NCBI GenBank assembly: GCA_903837135.1 | Contig: CAILTK010000027.1 | Span: 62,001-126,000 of the forward strand | Length of the DNA stretch: 64,000 bases | Direction: 5' to 3' | Source of the DNA: an uncultured Caulobacterales bacterium | Lineage (GTDB): Bacteria; Pseudomonadota; Alphaproteobacteria; Caulobacterales; Caulobacteraceae | Shown here: positions 17,257-24,896 of the stretch, piece after piece | Position numbering within the stretch: position 1 is the first letter of the stretch | Layout of the letters: each line of letters starts with the position of its first letter | The notes under the pieces: model-generated | Database searches by the model: none | Told to the model about the DNA's origin: nothing | What the model saw: the letters and a program-made list of their open reading frames with translations, nothing else | Translations under genes and position numbers: made by a program

Positions 17257-18421
17257 GGAATTTTCGGTCTTCATCCGGAAGATCGGCTACTCTGTTGGCC
17301 TTGAGCACACGCTTGAGCGGCTGAACGATTTCGCACGTCTCTATGGCGGACAAGACATCTTGAGCTATGCCGACATTAGCCGGCTACTCCACTCCCCAAA
17401 ACCGAGCGGTTGGGGGTTAGATCGAAACAACGAACATATCTTAGATGTTCTGCGCAGCCTTAGCGTCGTCGATGTCCGTCGCGGTGAGGTCGCCGTCTTG
17501 GAGGCTGGCGACGCCTTGGGGATACTGATGCAACTCCAAGGGGCTAGCGACGCCTTCAGGAACAGCGCGAAGTTCATTTTCGCGCACAGCTTGGCCTTGG
17601 CGGATGGGGATATCTTCTTCAACGCGCTCGCCGCTTGCTTCGACCCCGAGGAATTCGCGCGGCGTCTACTTCGGATGATCGAGTTCAAATGGACGCTTCT
17701 CGAAGGCCATTTTTCGTCCTCGCATCAGCGCGCCGCCATCTACAGCGCGATCAATATAGAGGCCCAGGAGAACAACCCGGGTAGTCGGGGAAAGGGCGCG
17801 CTCGGCAACGCGCCGGACCCAGGGCGCCTACGGCAGGCGCGTGGCGCCTTGGCGCCGCAGGTCAGTCGTCCCGAGCCAAAGATTTCTGGCCCCTATCTGG
17901 CCAAGGCGCTACCGCGCCGAAAAGCCTGGGCGATCTCGCTAGGCCTCGCTTCCGAGACGGGCGTACCGACAGCAAAAGGCGAGCTGCTGCTGAAGACTTT
18001 GGCCGATACGGGTTACTGCGGCCCCTCCTGCATCGCCATGTGGCCCCTGCGGCATGAATTGCTCAGCCCGGTCTACATGGCGCTGCGAGACGCAGAATTT
18101 CCGACTCTCGACTCGTGGTCGTTCATGCTGCTGATTGGGCGTGGCATGGACATGCTGGGAGCCGCCGATGCCGAGGGTGGAGAGGCTGAGCTGTCGCTTC
18201 TGCGCCGGCTCATTCAGACTTATCGTTCACTCAACACCTCGAAGAGCATTGTCCGCACCGAGCTACCCGCTAGAGTTGCTTACCGATGCGTGTTGAGTCT
18301 TTCGATGGGGCGAGATTCCGTGCCAAACTATCCGGCGCTTATTGACGAAGAGCAGAGATCGCCGTCGCCCCGCATCGTGGCGAGGCCATCGCGGCTCGCC
18401 GAATCCGCTCTCTCCGTCTGA
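17234..18421 (+). CDS. Unknown protein of the island operon, possible winged-helix N-terminus
   Basis: A 395-residue protein I do not recognise. The N-terminal ~85 residues (I-L-S-Y-A-D-I-S-R-L-L ... H-I-L-D-V-L-R-S-L-S-V-V-D-V-R-R-G) look like a winged helix. A helical middle follows, then a Gly/Pro/Arg-rich linker (about residues 177-205) and a second mixed domain with V-P-T-A-K-G-E-L-L-L. No catalytic motif is evident. It could be the DNA-recognition or bridging subunit of the ATPases around it. It overlaps the HerA-like gene by 23 bases and sits 8 bases before the PLD-like gene. Confidence 0.7.
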   Translation: MVDRVPSKEFSVFIRKIGYSVGLEHTLERLNDFARLYGGQDILSYADISRLLHSPKPSGWGLDRNNEHILDVLRSLSVVDVRRGEVAVLEAGDALGILMQLQGASDAFRNSAKFIFAHSLALADGDIFFNALAACFDPEEFARRLLRMIEFKWTLLEGHFSSSHQRAAIYSAINIEAQENNPGSRGKGALGNAPDPGRLRQARGALAPQVSRPEPKISGPYLAKALPRRKAWAISLGLASETGVPTAKGELLLKTLADTGYCGPSCIAMWPLRHELLSPVYMALRDAEFPTLDSWSFMLLIGRGMDMLGAADAEGGEAELSLLRRLIQTYRSLNTSKSIVRTELPARVAYRCVLSLSMGRDSVPNYPALIDEEQRSPSPRIVARPSRLAESALSV

Positions 18422-18429
18422 GGGCGCGG

Positions 18430-19302
18430 ATGGCGACCTTCCTATGCCGCGAATTCGTGCGTGACCTTATCGAGCACAGCGATGCTAACTTCGCCTCCCG
18501 CGTCTTGAGCAAGATTCTCGGCGCCGACGGGGACTTCGAAGCAGACGCGGATGATCACCGCTACCGCGGCATTGCGGACGGCTGGATTCGCTACATCAGC
18601 CGCCAAGGCACAGCCTATCGCGCGATCTTCCTGCGCCGTGGAGCCGATGTGTATTGGTATCGGGCGGGCTCCCATTCGATAGAGGACCGGCTCCAGCCTC
18701 CGCAAAACCTAGCGGCGGCCGTGGCCATCGGTGAAACGCCCACTGGTCTCGACGCGCTCATGTCGCATCGAAACCCCCGGTACCTAAAAACATCGGAGGC
18801 GCGCCTGCTGCGCGAAGTGGTTGCCGCGCGCGTTTTGGTGCCCCATCGCAGCGTGGCGCTCATCACACCGCGCCTCTCTGTCACGCTTTTCAGCCCGGTA
18901 GGATTGATCGGAAGGTTGATCGATGCGGTGGTCGAATCCAATGGCACGGTGTCGATCATAACTAAGCCGCCGGCGCAGCGCGATCTGACACAATATCGCT
19001 GGCTCGCGTCCCGGGGCGTGGATCTCTTGGTCCATGAGCGGGTCAATGCCAGATTGCTGCTATTCGAAGTGGACCGTGATCGGCTGGACGCGGAAATGGC
19101 GCACGTCGGCTCCATCGGCGTTGTTGGCTCCTCGGAACTGACAGAAGCCGGACTGGGCGTCGCCGGTGCTGACGATATCCATGAAGAACTCTGCTACGAG
19201 ATCGCGGGTGATGATCTCGATGGCTCTAGCGAATATCTCATGAAACTGGCCGACGATGCGCTGTCGTTGGAGGATCACCTTCAACGCTTCGCGTTGCACT
19301 AG
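18430..19302 (+). CDS. PLD-like (phospholipase D superfamily) protein, degenerate active site
   Basis: A 290-residue protein. The second half has the shape of a PLD-superfamily domain: S-I-I-T-K-P-P, then L-V-H-E-R-V-N-A-R-L-L-L-F-E, then V-G-S-S-E-L-T-E-A-G-L-G. The last matches the G-S-x-N-L-T-x-A-G segment that follows the HxK motif in PLD nucleases. The HxK itself is not canonical (N-A-R or H-E-R in its place), so it may bind DNA without cutting, or act as a dimer with altered residues. It lies in the same operon as the HerA-like and AAA ATPases. Confidence 0.6.
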   Translation: MATFLCREFVRDLIEHSDANFASRVLSKILGADGDFEADADDHRYRGIADGWIRYISRQGTAYRAIFLRRGADVYWYRAGSHSIEDRLQPPQNLAAAVAIGETPTGLDALMSHRNPRYLKTSEARLLREVVAARVLVPHRSVALITPRLSVTLFSPVGLIGRLIDAVVESNGTVSIITKPPAQRDLTQYRWLASRGVDLLVHERVNARLLLFEVDRDRLDAEMAHVGSIGVVGSSELTEAGLGVAGADDIHEELCYEIAGDDLDGSSEYLMKLADDALSLEDHLQRFALH

Positions 19303-19312
19303 GAGGCGGCTG

Positions 19313-20464
19313 ATGCCTGTTGACAACGCGACGTTCTACAAGGCCTGCAATCTCTCGGGAAATCCTTTCCGGTCGAACGCGACATTCGATGACGACCCGC
19401 GGCTGGCCATCTGGGCAGGCCAAGTCAAGGAGCGCGAGCAGCTTCAGAAATTCCTGCTGCGATCACGTGCCGAGCAGGTCGGCAACACCAACCTGACCTT
19501 GCTCTACGGTGCGTATGGCACGGGCAAATCGCACGCCCTGCTGTGGGGTATTCACTGGCTTAAGCATATGGAAGACGGGGGCAAATCCACCGCCTACTAC
19601 GTGCCGACCCTTAAGAAGGACAAAGGTAAGCTGACGTTTGGCGGCGCATTCCAGGACGACTTGATCGCAAAAACCGGACTCGTCGAAGATGCCCTTCACT
19701 ACAGAACTTTCCTTCAAAGGTGCGTCAACCAGTACACCAGCGAGAATGACGTTGGCGCCGCTGTGTCCAACGACGACATCATCGAGCGGCTCGTTCCGGC
19801 GGTGGAACTGTACAATTTTGCGAAGGGTCTTTTCCGTCACGAGACGGAGGACGCCGTCCGGGCGTTCCTGGCGCCCAAAGGGCAGACCGACTACCAGGCG
19901 ATGATAACGTTCACGCGGCTGGCCAACCTGTTTGTCTACGAGATGCGTTTCAAGGACGAGGTGAAACGCTTCCGACAGTCAGTTCATTTGATGATCGATG
20001 AGTTGGATGTCCTGGCTCAGGCCTCGACGAAGGAGGTTCTGGAGGTCAACGATCTAATTCGGCACCTCTATGACCTATGCCCTAATTGCTTTGGCCTTGT
20101 GCTGGCCGTTTCGGCCGAGCAAGAAATCCTGCCCTCCATTTTCACCGAATACGTCCTGACAAGGGTCAGTCGCCAAATCGAGTTCAAACCGTTCGACCGC
20201 GCCGCTGCTGTCGAATTCGCCACACACGTCATGGACGACAGCCGAGACGACTCGGCGGACGCGGCGCGCAAGGGCGCATTCCCGTTTACGGCGGACGCGT
20301 TGGAAGCGGTGCTTGGCCAACTTACATTCCGCACTCCGCGGAAGGTTGTGAACGTCATGCAGCAATTGATCGAAGAAGCCCGGCTGGCCGATCTAGACCC
20401 GTCGCAGAGCGCGATAACCGTGGGGCAGCTCGACGCGACGGGAATCACCGAGGAGGTGATCTGA
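19313..20464 (+). CDS. Orc1/Cdc6-like AAA+ ATPase
   Basis: About 383 residues. Walker A is Y-G-A-Y-G-T-G-K-S-H near residue 68, Walker B is L-M-I-D-E-L-D near residue 228, and sensor motifs follow around V-L-A-V-S-A-E-Q-E and a C-terminal F-R-T-P-R-K-V-V-N lid. It resembles Cdc6/Orc-type or BrxD-like ATP-binding proteins that load partner complexes on DNA. The ATG at 19313 has a perfect AGGAGG 6 bases upstream, the strongest ribosome site in the operon, suggesting high relative expression. Confidence 0.75.
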   Translation: MPVDNATFYKACNLSGNPFRSNATFDDDPRLAIWAGQVKEREQLQKFLLRSRAEQVGNTNLTLLYGAYGTGKSHALLWGIHWLKHMEDGGKSTAYYVPTLKKDKGKLTFGGAFQDDLIAKTGLVEDALHYRTFLQRCVNQYTSENDVGAAVSNDDIIERLVPAVELYNFAKGLFRHETEDAVRAFLAPKGQTDYQAMITFTRLANLFVYEMRFKDEVKRFRQSVHLMIDELDVLAQASTKEVLEVNDLIRHLYDLCPNCFGLVLAVSAEQEILPSIFTEYVLTRVSRQIEFKPFDRAAAVEFATHVMDDSRDDSADAARKGAFPFTADALEAVLGQLTFRTPRKVVNVMQQLIEEARLADLDPSQSAITVGQLDATGITEEVI

Positions 20465-20489
20465 TCCCCTTGGGTGCCGAGATCGCTTA

Positions 20490-21110
20490 ATGGCCGTTGA
20501 CGAGCTGCTGGTCGCTGCCGTTCAGGACGTCTGGAGCATCCCCGCCCCAGGGCCGCCGGACCTTCTGGCCGATCCTCGGTTTCAAACTTTGGCCGAACAC
20601 TTACGCCAGCAATGCGGCCGTGGAAGAATATCCTTCGCCCTGTCGAACGCTCTGCGGAGTCTCGGCTTGCCTTGCACCGCACAGTCGGCTGCCAAGCCGT
20701 CGCGTGACAATCCTGAAGCCATCGCGGCTGCCCTCCAAAGAGCCTTCTCCGCCACGACCACTAGACGTCGACATCTCTGCCCCCTCGACCTAGCTGACGA
20801 TCTGCCCGTCTTGTCGTTTGGGCCGGCTCAAGTCGGCAGCTTCAGTGTCGAACAGCTCGAAAGCCTGTTCGACACTGAACGATTGGTTAGGATTTATCCG
20901 GGTCGGCACATCGATTTTGCTCGTCTCGCGCAAATCCAATGGCTTGTCCTCGAGGAAGAAGTAGCGATCGATCCCAGGCCGGAAGCGCGGGCGGTGCCGA
21001 TCTTATACCAGCGCATAGACCAAGACTTCGGGGCCTTCGATCCCCTGGCCCGCCGCTATCCAGCGCTGGTTGAGGAAGTCCTGTTCTGCCTATTGCTTGC
21101 CCCGTGGTAA
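20490..21110 (+). CDS. N-terminal part of a split HEPN-like protein of the island operon
   Basis: A 206-residue product ending at a TAA (21108-21110). It reads V-R-I-Y-P-G-R-H-I-D-F-A-R-L-A-Q-I-Q-W-L-V-L-E-E near residues 134-157 and stops directly after C-L-L-L-A-P-W. The next gene continues in exactly the same frame (21123 is 211 codons after 20490), and W-G-A-M-T-I-V-D-W-R-G-F follows smoothly. So this is most likely the front part of one protein interrupted by a nonsense codon (a GAA or GAG would restore it). A perfect hairpin lies inside its coding region. Function unknown. Confidence 0.6.
   Translation: MAVDELLVAAVQDVWSIPAPGPPDLLADPRFQTLAEHLRQQCGRGRISFALSNALRSLGLPCTAQSAAKPSRDNPEAIAAALQRAFSATTTRRRHLCPLDLADDLPVLSFGPAQVGSFSVEQLESLFDTERLVRIYPGRHIDFARLAQIQWLVLEEEVAIDPRPEARAVPILYQRIDQDFGAFDPLARRYPALVEEVLFCLLLAPW
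20841..20879. repeat. Perfect 15-bp inverted repeat inside a coding region
   Basis: Arms TTCAGTGTCGAACAG (20841-20855) and CTGTTCGACACTGAA (20865-20879) flank a 9-base loop. The repeat is in the middle of the N-terminal HEPN-related gene. It would form a very stable mRNA stem. Confidence 0.9.
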
Positions 21111-21122
21111 GCGTGGGGGGCT

Positions 21123-21824
21123 ATGACAATAGTAGATTGGCGCGGATTTCATCTGCCATGGATCTACACGGTCGACATGGACCTTGCGATCCAGCCCGCC
21201 GTCCCGCCGGATGCCGTGTCGCTCACCTTTGAGCCGGCGATCTATCAAAGCCACGATGGCGAAGAGGCCGAAGACGAGCGGCCATCCATTCTTATGCTTG
21301 ATTCAGACGACGTGCAGGGACTCACCCAGGGCCTTCCGGAGGCGTGGCGGAAGCTCGAAACCGCCCGCATCACCGACCTTTTTCAGACTCCGATCGAGCA
21401 CTTTATGGTCCGTGCTTACGCCTCAAGCGGTATCGACGAGCTGCTAGCCCACATGACGGTGTTGGAAGCCGCGCTGGGGGAGGAGGCGGATCATGACCGA
21501 AAGCTCCGGCCTAAGGCCGAACGAGACCTCAGCGCAACCGAGCGGATGGCACGTAAGGTTGCCGGCCTCCTAGACGATCCATCGGCCGCGGAGGCATACC
21601 GGGATCTGTTCCGCATGCGCAGCCTCTTTGTGCATGGCCGGGCGGGGCTCGCGACCATCTCGACGGACCAGAGAGTCATGGCGCGGCGTTTAGCCCGCCG
21701 TGTCGCTAACGCCTTGCTGGATCGCGCCTCAGCTTCGGCGCCAGTTCGCTCGGAATTGTTGACTCAGTTGCTTAATCACCACCTACCGCGCCAGTCTCAC
21801 TCGTCGGCATGGGCGAGTTTCTAG
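21123..21824 (+). CDS. C-terminal HEPN-like domain protein (second part of split gene)
   Basis: A 233-residue product beginning at an ATG 12 bases after the TAA of the preceding gene, in the same frame. The C-terminal half is helical and has M-R-S-L-F-V-H-G-R (about residue 170), an R-x4-H pattern typical of HEPN RNases and HEPN-like toxins. The N-terminal part has W-R-G-F-H-L-P-W-I-Y-T-V-D. If the stop upstream is real, this part could still be made by reinitiation. It is last in the operon, where effector genes are often found. An RNase role is inference. Confidence 0.6.
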   Translation: MTIVDWRGFHLPWIYTVDMDLAIQPAVPPDAVSLTFEPAIYQSHDGEEAEDERPSILMLDSDDVQGLTQGLPEAWRKLETARITDLFQTPIEHFMVRAYASSGIDELLAHMTVLEAALGEEADHDRKLRPKAERDLSATERMARKVAGLLDDPSAAEAYRDLFRMRSLFVHGRAGLATISTDQRVMARRLARRVANALLDRASASAPVRSELLTQLLNHHLPRQSHSSAWASF

Positions 21825-21877
21825 TTGGTAGACGCTACGGATGCCTACACGGCCATATTCCGACTAGAACATCGTCA

Positions 21878-22360
21878 TCACGATTTTTGCGCAGCCTTCT
21901 GACCGGCCTGGAACGCCCATTCCATAGCTCGAGCGATCTCGCCGTTGGTGTCCGAGTTGAAGCCGTATTTTGAGCGTTCCGCTTTGCCCGCGGTGATATT
22001 CTTCGCCACTTGCCGGAACGCTTTTCTGCGTAAGTCAGGCTCGGCGTGCTCAATCGGGATTTCTCCAAGAACCCAGCGAGCCGATTCTTTAGGCGGAAGC
22101 TGCTTCAATCGAGCGTATGCGGGATGGCCTTTGATGCTTCCGATCACTACGCGACTCGCGATCCGTGGGTCCTGAACGCCAGTATGAATGTCGCGTTTGC
22201 GGACCAAAGCCAACGTCCCCCTATTGCGAAATAGCCGGGAACGGGAATGATAAGCACGAGCCTGGGCGATGGCTGCTGGTGCTTCTTTTCGGCGGGCCGC
22301 CCGAACAGCGGCACTTGGTCCACGGGGCAGCCAGGCAGTCTGGACGGTCAGTTCGGTCAC
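21878..22360 (-). CDS. Hypothetical protein with conserved-looking C-terminal half
   Basis: About 160 residues with a GTG start at 22360 (V-T-E-L-T-V-Q-T-A-W); no clear ribosome site supports it, and a shorter form starting near 22204 is possible. The C-terminal ~100 residues (R-D-I-H-T-G-V-Q-D-P-R-I, then G-E-I-P-I-E-H-A-E-P and S-D-T-N-G-E-I-A-R-A-M-E-W-A-F) look like a genuine small basic domain, not recognised. It lies 67 bases downstream of the PD-(D/E)XK-like gene on the same strand and converges on the HEPN gene. Confidence 0.5.
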   Translation of the reverse strand: MTELTVQTAWLPRGPSAAVRAARRKEAPAAIAQARAYHSRSRLFRNRGTLALVRKRDIHTGVQDPRIASRVVIGSIKGHPAYARLKQLPPKESARWVLGEIPIEHAEPDLRRKAFRQVAKNITAGKAERSKYGFNSDTNGEIARAMEWAFQAGQKAAQKS

Positions 22361-22427
22361 TAGGTGGGATCTACGCGCGGTCCTGTTCCTTGCGCGCGCC
22401 GCCCGCCTCCACTCTTCCTCTCTGCAT

Positions 22428-23543
22428 TCAGCCAACGCCGAGAGGAGCCGGACAGACCGCATAAATCAGCTCGGCTTTCCGGCGTCGCGCCGCCTGATTG
22501 CGGGCGAACGCCTGCGGATCGAGCCACATCACGAACTCCATCGGTGCATAGTCAGCGAACATCGCCATGGCCTCGGCCGGGACCGCATCGAAGGCCTTCA
22601 GCACAGCCTCTGGTAAGGCGGTCCCACCAAAGTTGGGACACCAGACGTTTGGTGACGGGCAGTTCGGATCAAGAACGAATGGGTCCGGTCGATGGCCTCC
22701 GGTCTTCTCGTGCGTGTGCTCATGCATCAGCGAGAGGTGGTTGAGCAGGATCGCGCCATCGACGGCGGCGAATAGTACCCGCGCGCCGTTGGCGTCGGTG
22801 TGGAATGAAGCCTCGGTGAACAGGCCGCTCTCGGCGTGATTGAGCGACGAGATGGGCTCGTACATGAACCGGTCCCAGGCTACGACCAAAACCCCGGTCT
22901 GCGGCTTCTCAGTCTGAAAACCGGCGATCTTCTCCTCGGCGCTCTCCAGGAAGTCCTTCAGCTTGTTATCTTGCGGCAGAGTTACGCCGCCCTGGAACAG
23001 GGACAGGGCGCGCTCGCGCACCTCGGACTTGGTTAGGCTGGAGCGGGCGGGGATCTGCTGCGGGTTGCGGGCGCGCTTGCGCTGGTGGTCCAGGAGACCC
23101 GGGCATTTTACCTCGAACACGAACATCCTCTCCGGGGTGTCCACCACGAACTCGGGCCGCTTCTTCGATACCGGGTTCGTCGGCTCGTGCCGGAATACTG
23201 TGCCCACTGGCCAGTCGATCGACACCAGGGTTCGAAGGACCACCACCTCGATCAGCTTCTGCAGCAGGTGCTCGAACACCTGTTCTCCGGCCTTACCCTG
23301 GGCATAGGGAATTTCGGCCAACTCCTTGGCCAGTTGGAAGCCCAGCGCGGGCGCGGCGAGTTCGCAGGTCGCCAGGGCCATCAAGAGCTGCAGGCCAAAC
23401 GGTGAGGGCTTGTGGAAGTGATAGTCCAGCCAGTGGCGACCCGCGCGCCGATGCGCCTGGTAGTGGCGTTCGATCAGCACCATCTGAGAGGCGCGATCGG
23501 TCTCGGCTTTAACGCTCTCGATGGGCGCAATCGGCTTAGTCAT
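22428..23543 (-). CDS. PD-(D/E)XK nuclease-like protein
   Basis: A 371-residue protein. Residues ~135-160 read K-K-R-P-E-F-V-V-D ... M-F-V-F-E-V-K-C, which matches the (P)D/E-x(n)-E-x-K core of restriction-endonuclease-like nucleases, preceded by a helix with G-E-Q-V-F-E. The C-terminal half contains several His/Cys residues (H-E-H-T-H, D-P-N-C, N-V-W-C-P) that could bind a metal. It is on the strand opposite to the ATPase operon. It could be the nuclease of that system or an independent restriction/toxin gene. No specific family name is recognised. Confidence 0.65.
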   Translation of the reverse strand: MTKPIAPIESVKAETDRASQMVLIERHYQAHRRAGRHWLDYHFHKPSPFGLQLLMALATCELAAPALGFQLAKELAEIPYAQGKAGEQVFEHLLQKLIEVVVLRTLVSIDWPVGTVFRHEPTNPVSKKRPEFVVDTPERMFVFEVKCPGLLDHQRKRARNPQQIPARSSLTKSEVRERALSLFQGGVTLPQDNKLKDFLESAEEKIAGFQTEKPQTGVLVVAWDRFMYEPISSLNHAESGLFTEASFHTDANGARVLFAAVDGAILLNHLSLMHEHTHEKTGGHRPDPFVLDPNCPSPNVWCPNFGGTALPEAVLKAFDAVPAEAMAMFADYAPMEFVMWLDPQAFARNQAARRRKAELIYAVCPAPLGVG

Positions 23544-23715
23544 GCAGAGCGGCTTAGGTTGGCGAGTTGTTCATATGGGGTGGCCCCGCACCGTTGCGAG
23601 TGTCCGTACAGCTTCTGGGCGTCAGACCATTGATTCCAGTCGCCGAACACCTCAAGCATCATGCCGGCAGGGCGAGTGTCTTTTGATATCTCCAAGATGC
23701 AAGGCAAGAAGCAGC

Positions 23716-23940
23716 ATGTCTAAGAAGAAAGCTGATGTAGAAGGAGTGGTCCCGTCGACGACGACCTCGATGCTGTCGAGCGTGCCGAATCCCGCCCGAT
23801 CCACGGTTAAGAAGCGCCACCAACTGGAACTTTCCATCCCTGACAGCAAAGTTTTTGTCGATGCTGCGCTAAACCCGAGGCCGGTGAATGCTCGCCTTCG
23901 TGAGACGGTTCGGCGGTATCGCGAGCTGGCTGGCATCTGA
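23716..23940 (+). CDS. Small protein with TacA/DUF1778-like antitoxin C-terminus
   Basis: A 74-residue protein starting at ATG 23716 (M-S-K-K-K-A-D). The last ~25 residues, F-V-D-A-A-L-N-P-R-P-V-N-A-R-L-R, fit the A-L-x-N-P-x-x-P-N-x-x-L-R tail with which DUF1778 (TacA-type) antitoxins neutralise GNAT toxins. The ribbon-helix-helix DNA-binding half is missing and replaced by a polar Ser/Thr-rich stretch. No adjacent GNAT toxin is present; the only GNAT domain in the island is in the ABC fusion at 13986. The role is uncertain. Confidence 0.55.
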   Translation: MSKKKADVEGVVPSTTTSMLSSVPNPARSTVKKRHQLELSIPDSKVFVDAALNPRPVNARLRETVRRYRELAGI

Positions 23941-24006
23941 CGTTTTGGGAGTGAAGCTGCATACTCCAAACCTTCTCAGCGCTCGCCTCGGTACATCATA
24001 GTCATG

Positions 24007-24032
24007 GCCTGCTGCGCGTACGCGCAGCAGGC
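24007..24032. terminator. 26-bp perfect palindrome between convergent genes
   Basis: The two 13-base halves GCCTGCTGCGCGT and ACGCGCAGCAGGC are exact complements. It sits between the ends of the small antitoxin-like gene and the AlpA-like gene, as expected for a shared terminator, although no T-run follows. A protein-binding site is the alternative. Confidence 0.6.
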
Positions 24033-24068
24033 TGGTCAGCTCTGGCAGCCAACCTCAAATGACTGGCG

Positions 24069-24413
24069 TCATCGGGCGCTACGAGAGCGGCCCACTTTGG
24101 TTCTCCGGGTTTCGACGACGCGAGATGGGCTAGGATCGGACGTCGAAGTCCGGACTGCTTGTGCGGCCCACGCGTCGAGATCCTCGAGCGCATAGAGAAC
24201 CCTGCCGCCGAACTTCCGATAGGCCGGACCGCCGCCGTGAGTGCGGAATTTTTCAAGCGTGCGCGGGGAGAGACCGAGGATCGCTGCCGCATGGCGGGTA
24301 TCGATAAAACGTAGCGATCGCTCCAGAGACGATCTGAGAGCAGAAGGCTCCGGCGTGTGGACGGCTCGGGAACCGGCGGCGGCCAAGGTATTGGACTTCG
24401 TGGATTTGATCAT
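24069..24413 (-). CDS. AlpA/excisionase-like helix-turn-helix protein
   Basis: A 114-residue protein with the MerR-like/AlpA winged-helix core at about residues 36-80: F-I-D-T-R-H-A-A-A-I-L-G-L-S-P-R-T-L-E-K, then Y-R-K-F-G-G-R-V-L-Y and L-D-A-W. Such proteins on integrative elements act as excision directionality factors or regulators of the integrase. Its basic C-terminal tail is typical. It lies on the same strand as the integrase. Confidence 0.75.
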   Translation of the reverse strand: MIKSTKSNTLAAAGSRAVHTPEPSALRSSLERSLRFIDTRHAAAILGLSPRTLEKFRTHGGGPAYRKFGGRVLYALEDLDAWAAQAVRTSTSDPSPSRVVETRRTKVGRSRSAR

Positions 24414-24727
24414 TTGGCTTTCCTGTGAATCAGGCTGCGGTTTGCAGCCAGCGTCACCGTTGGCGCCCAGCTGTGAATGGGTTTCCGGCTAGGTGATCGC
24501 TTCGGCGCCAAGAGCTTTGGACTAGGTCCGCCTTTCGGATTTTCTTCTTAAGGACAAGCGTGGCGGGGCCGCTCGCTCCCAATCAGCGGCCTCCTGACTT
24601 CCAATTAGCCGGGAGAAAGTCCTGCTTCGCAACGCTGCCGCGTTGCTTCGCGCCAGACGCACCGGGCATCCAGCAGCGTCAGCGCGTCATCGTCAGTCGG
24701 GAATAGGGGCAAGGCGGCACGGCTGTC
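24414..24727. other. 314-base gene-free stretch with a copy of the attR-flanking sequence
   Basis: No convincing gene. Positions 24599-24635 match 27101-27137 (just outside attR) at 31 of 37 bases, which points to remnants of an earlier integration or duplication at this spot. The upstream region of the AlpA-like gene also lies here. Confidence 0.6.
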
Positions 24728-24769
24728 TCACCCTGACCGCAGTCGCGGGTCATGAGTGGGCTTCGTGAC

Positions 24770-24886
24770 CACCTTGACGGTCATATCGACAGTGGCCGCG
24801 GCTATCACCGGCGCGGTATCTGCCGAACGGATGCAGCGGCTCATCACCGTGCCGCGCGAAGGGCCGACCAAGGCGGCGATCGTCAA
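24770..24886 (-). pseudogene. Decayed integrase C-terminal fragment
   Basis: The minus-strand translation I-A-A-L-V-G-P-S-R-G-T-V-M-S-R-C-I-R-S-A-D-T-A is clearly homologous to the C-terminus of the full integrase at 25,516 (I-A-A-L-V-G-H-S-R-G-T-V-T-S-R-Y-I-H-S-V-D-T-A). The catalytic histidine is replaced by proline and the tyrosine nucleophile by cysteine. Only about 40 codons remain. It is a dead remnant of a second tyrosine recombinase. Confidence 0.8.
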
Positions 24887-24896
24887 AAAGTCCCCG

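Noticed and set aside
17800-17870. GGCGCC-rich inverted repeats within the unknown island gene
   Set aside because: They are short and imperfect and coincide with a Gly/Pro/Arg linker; codon composition explains them.
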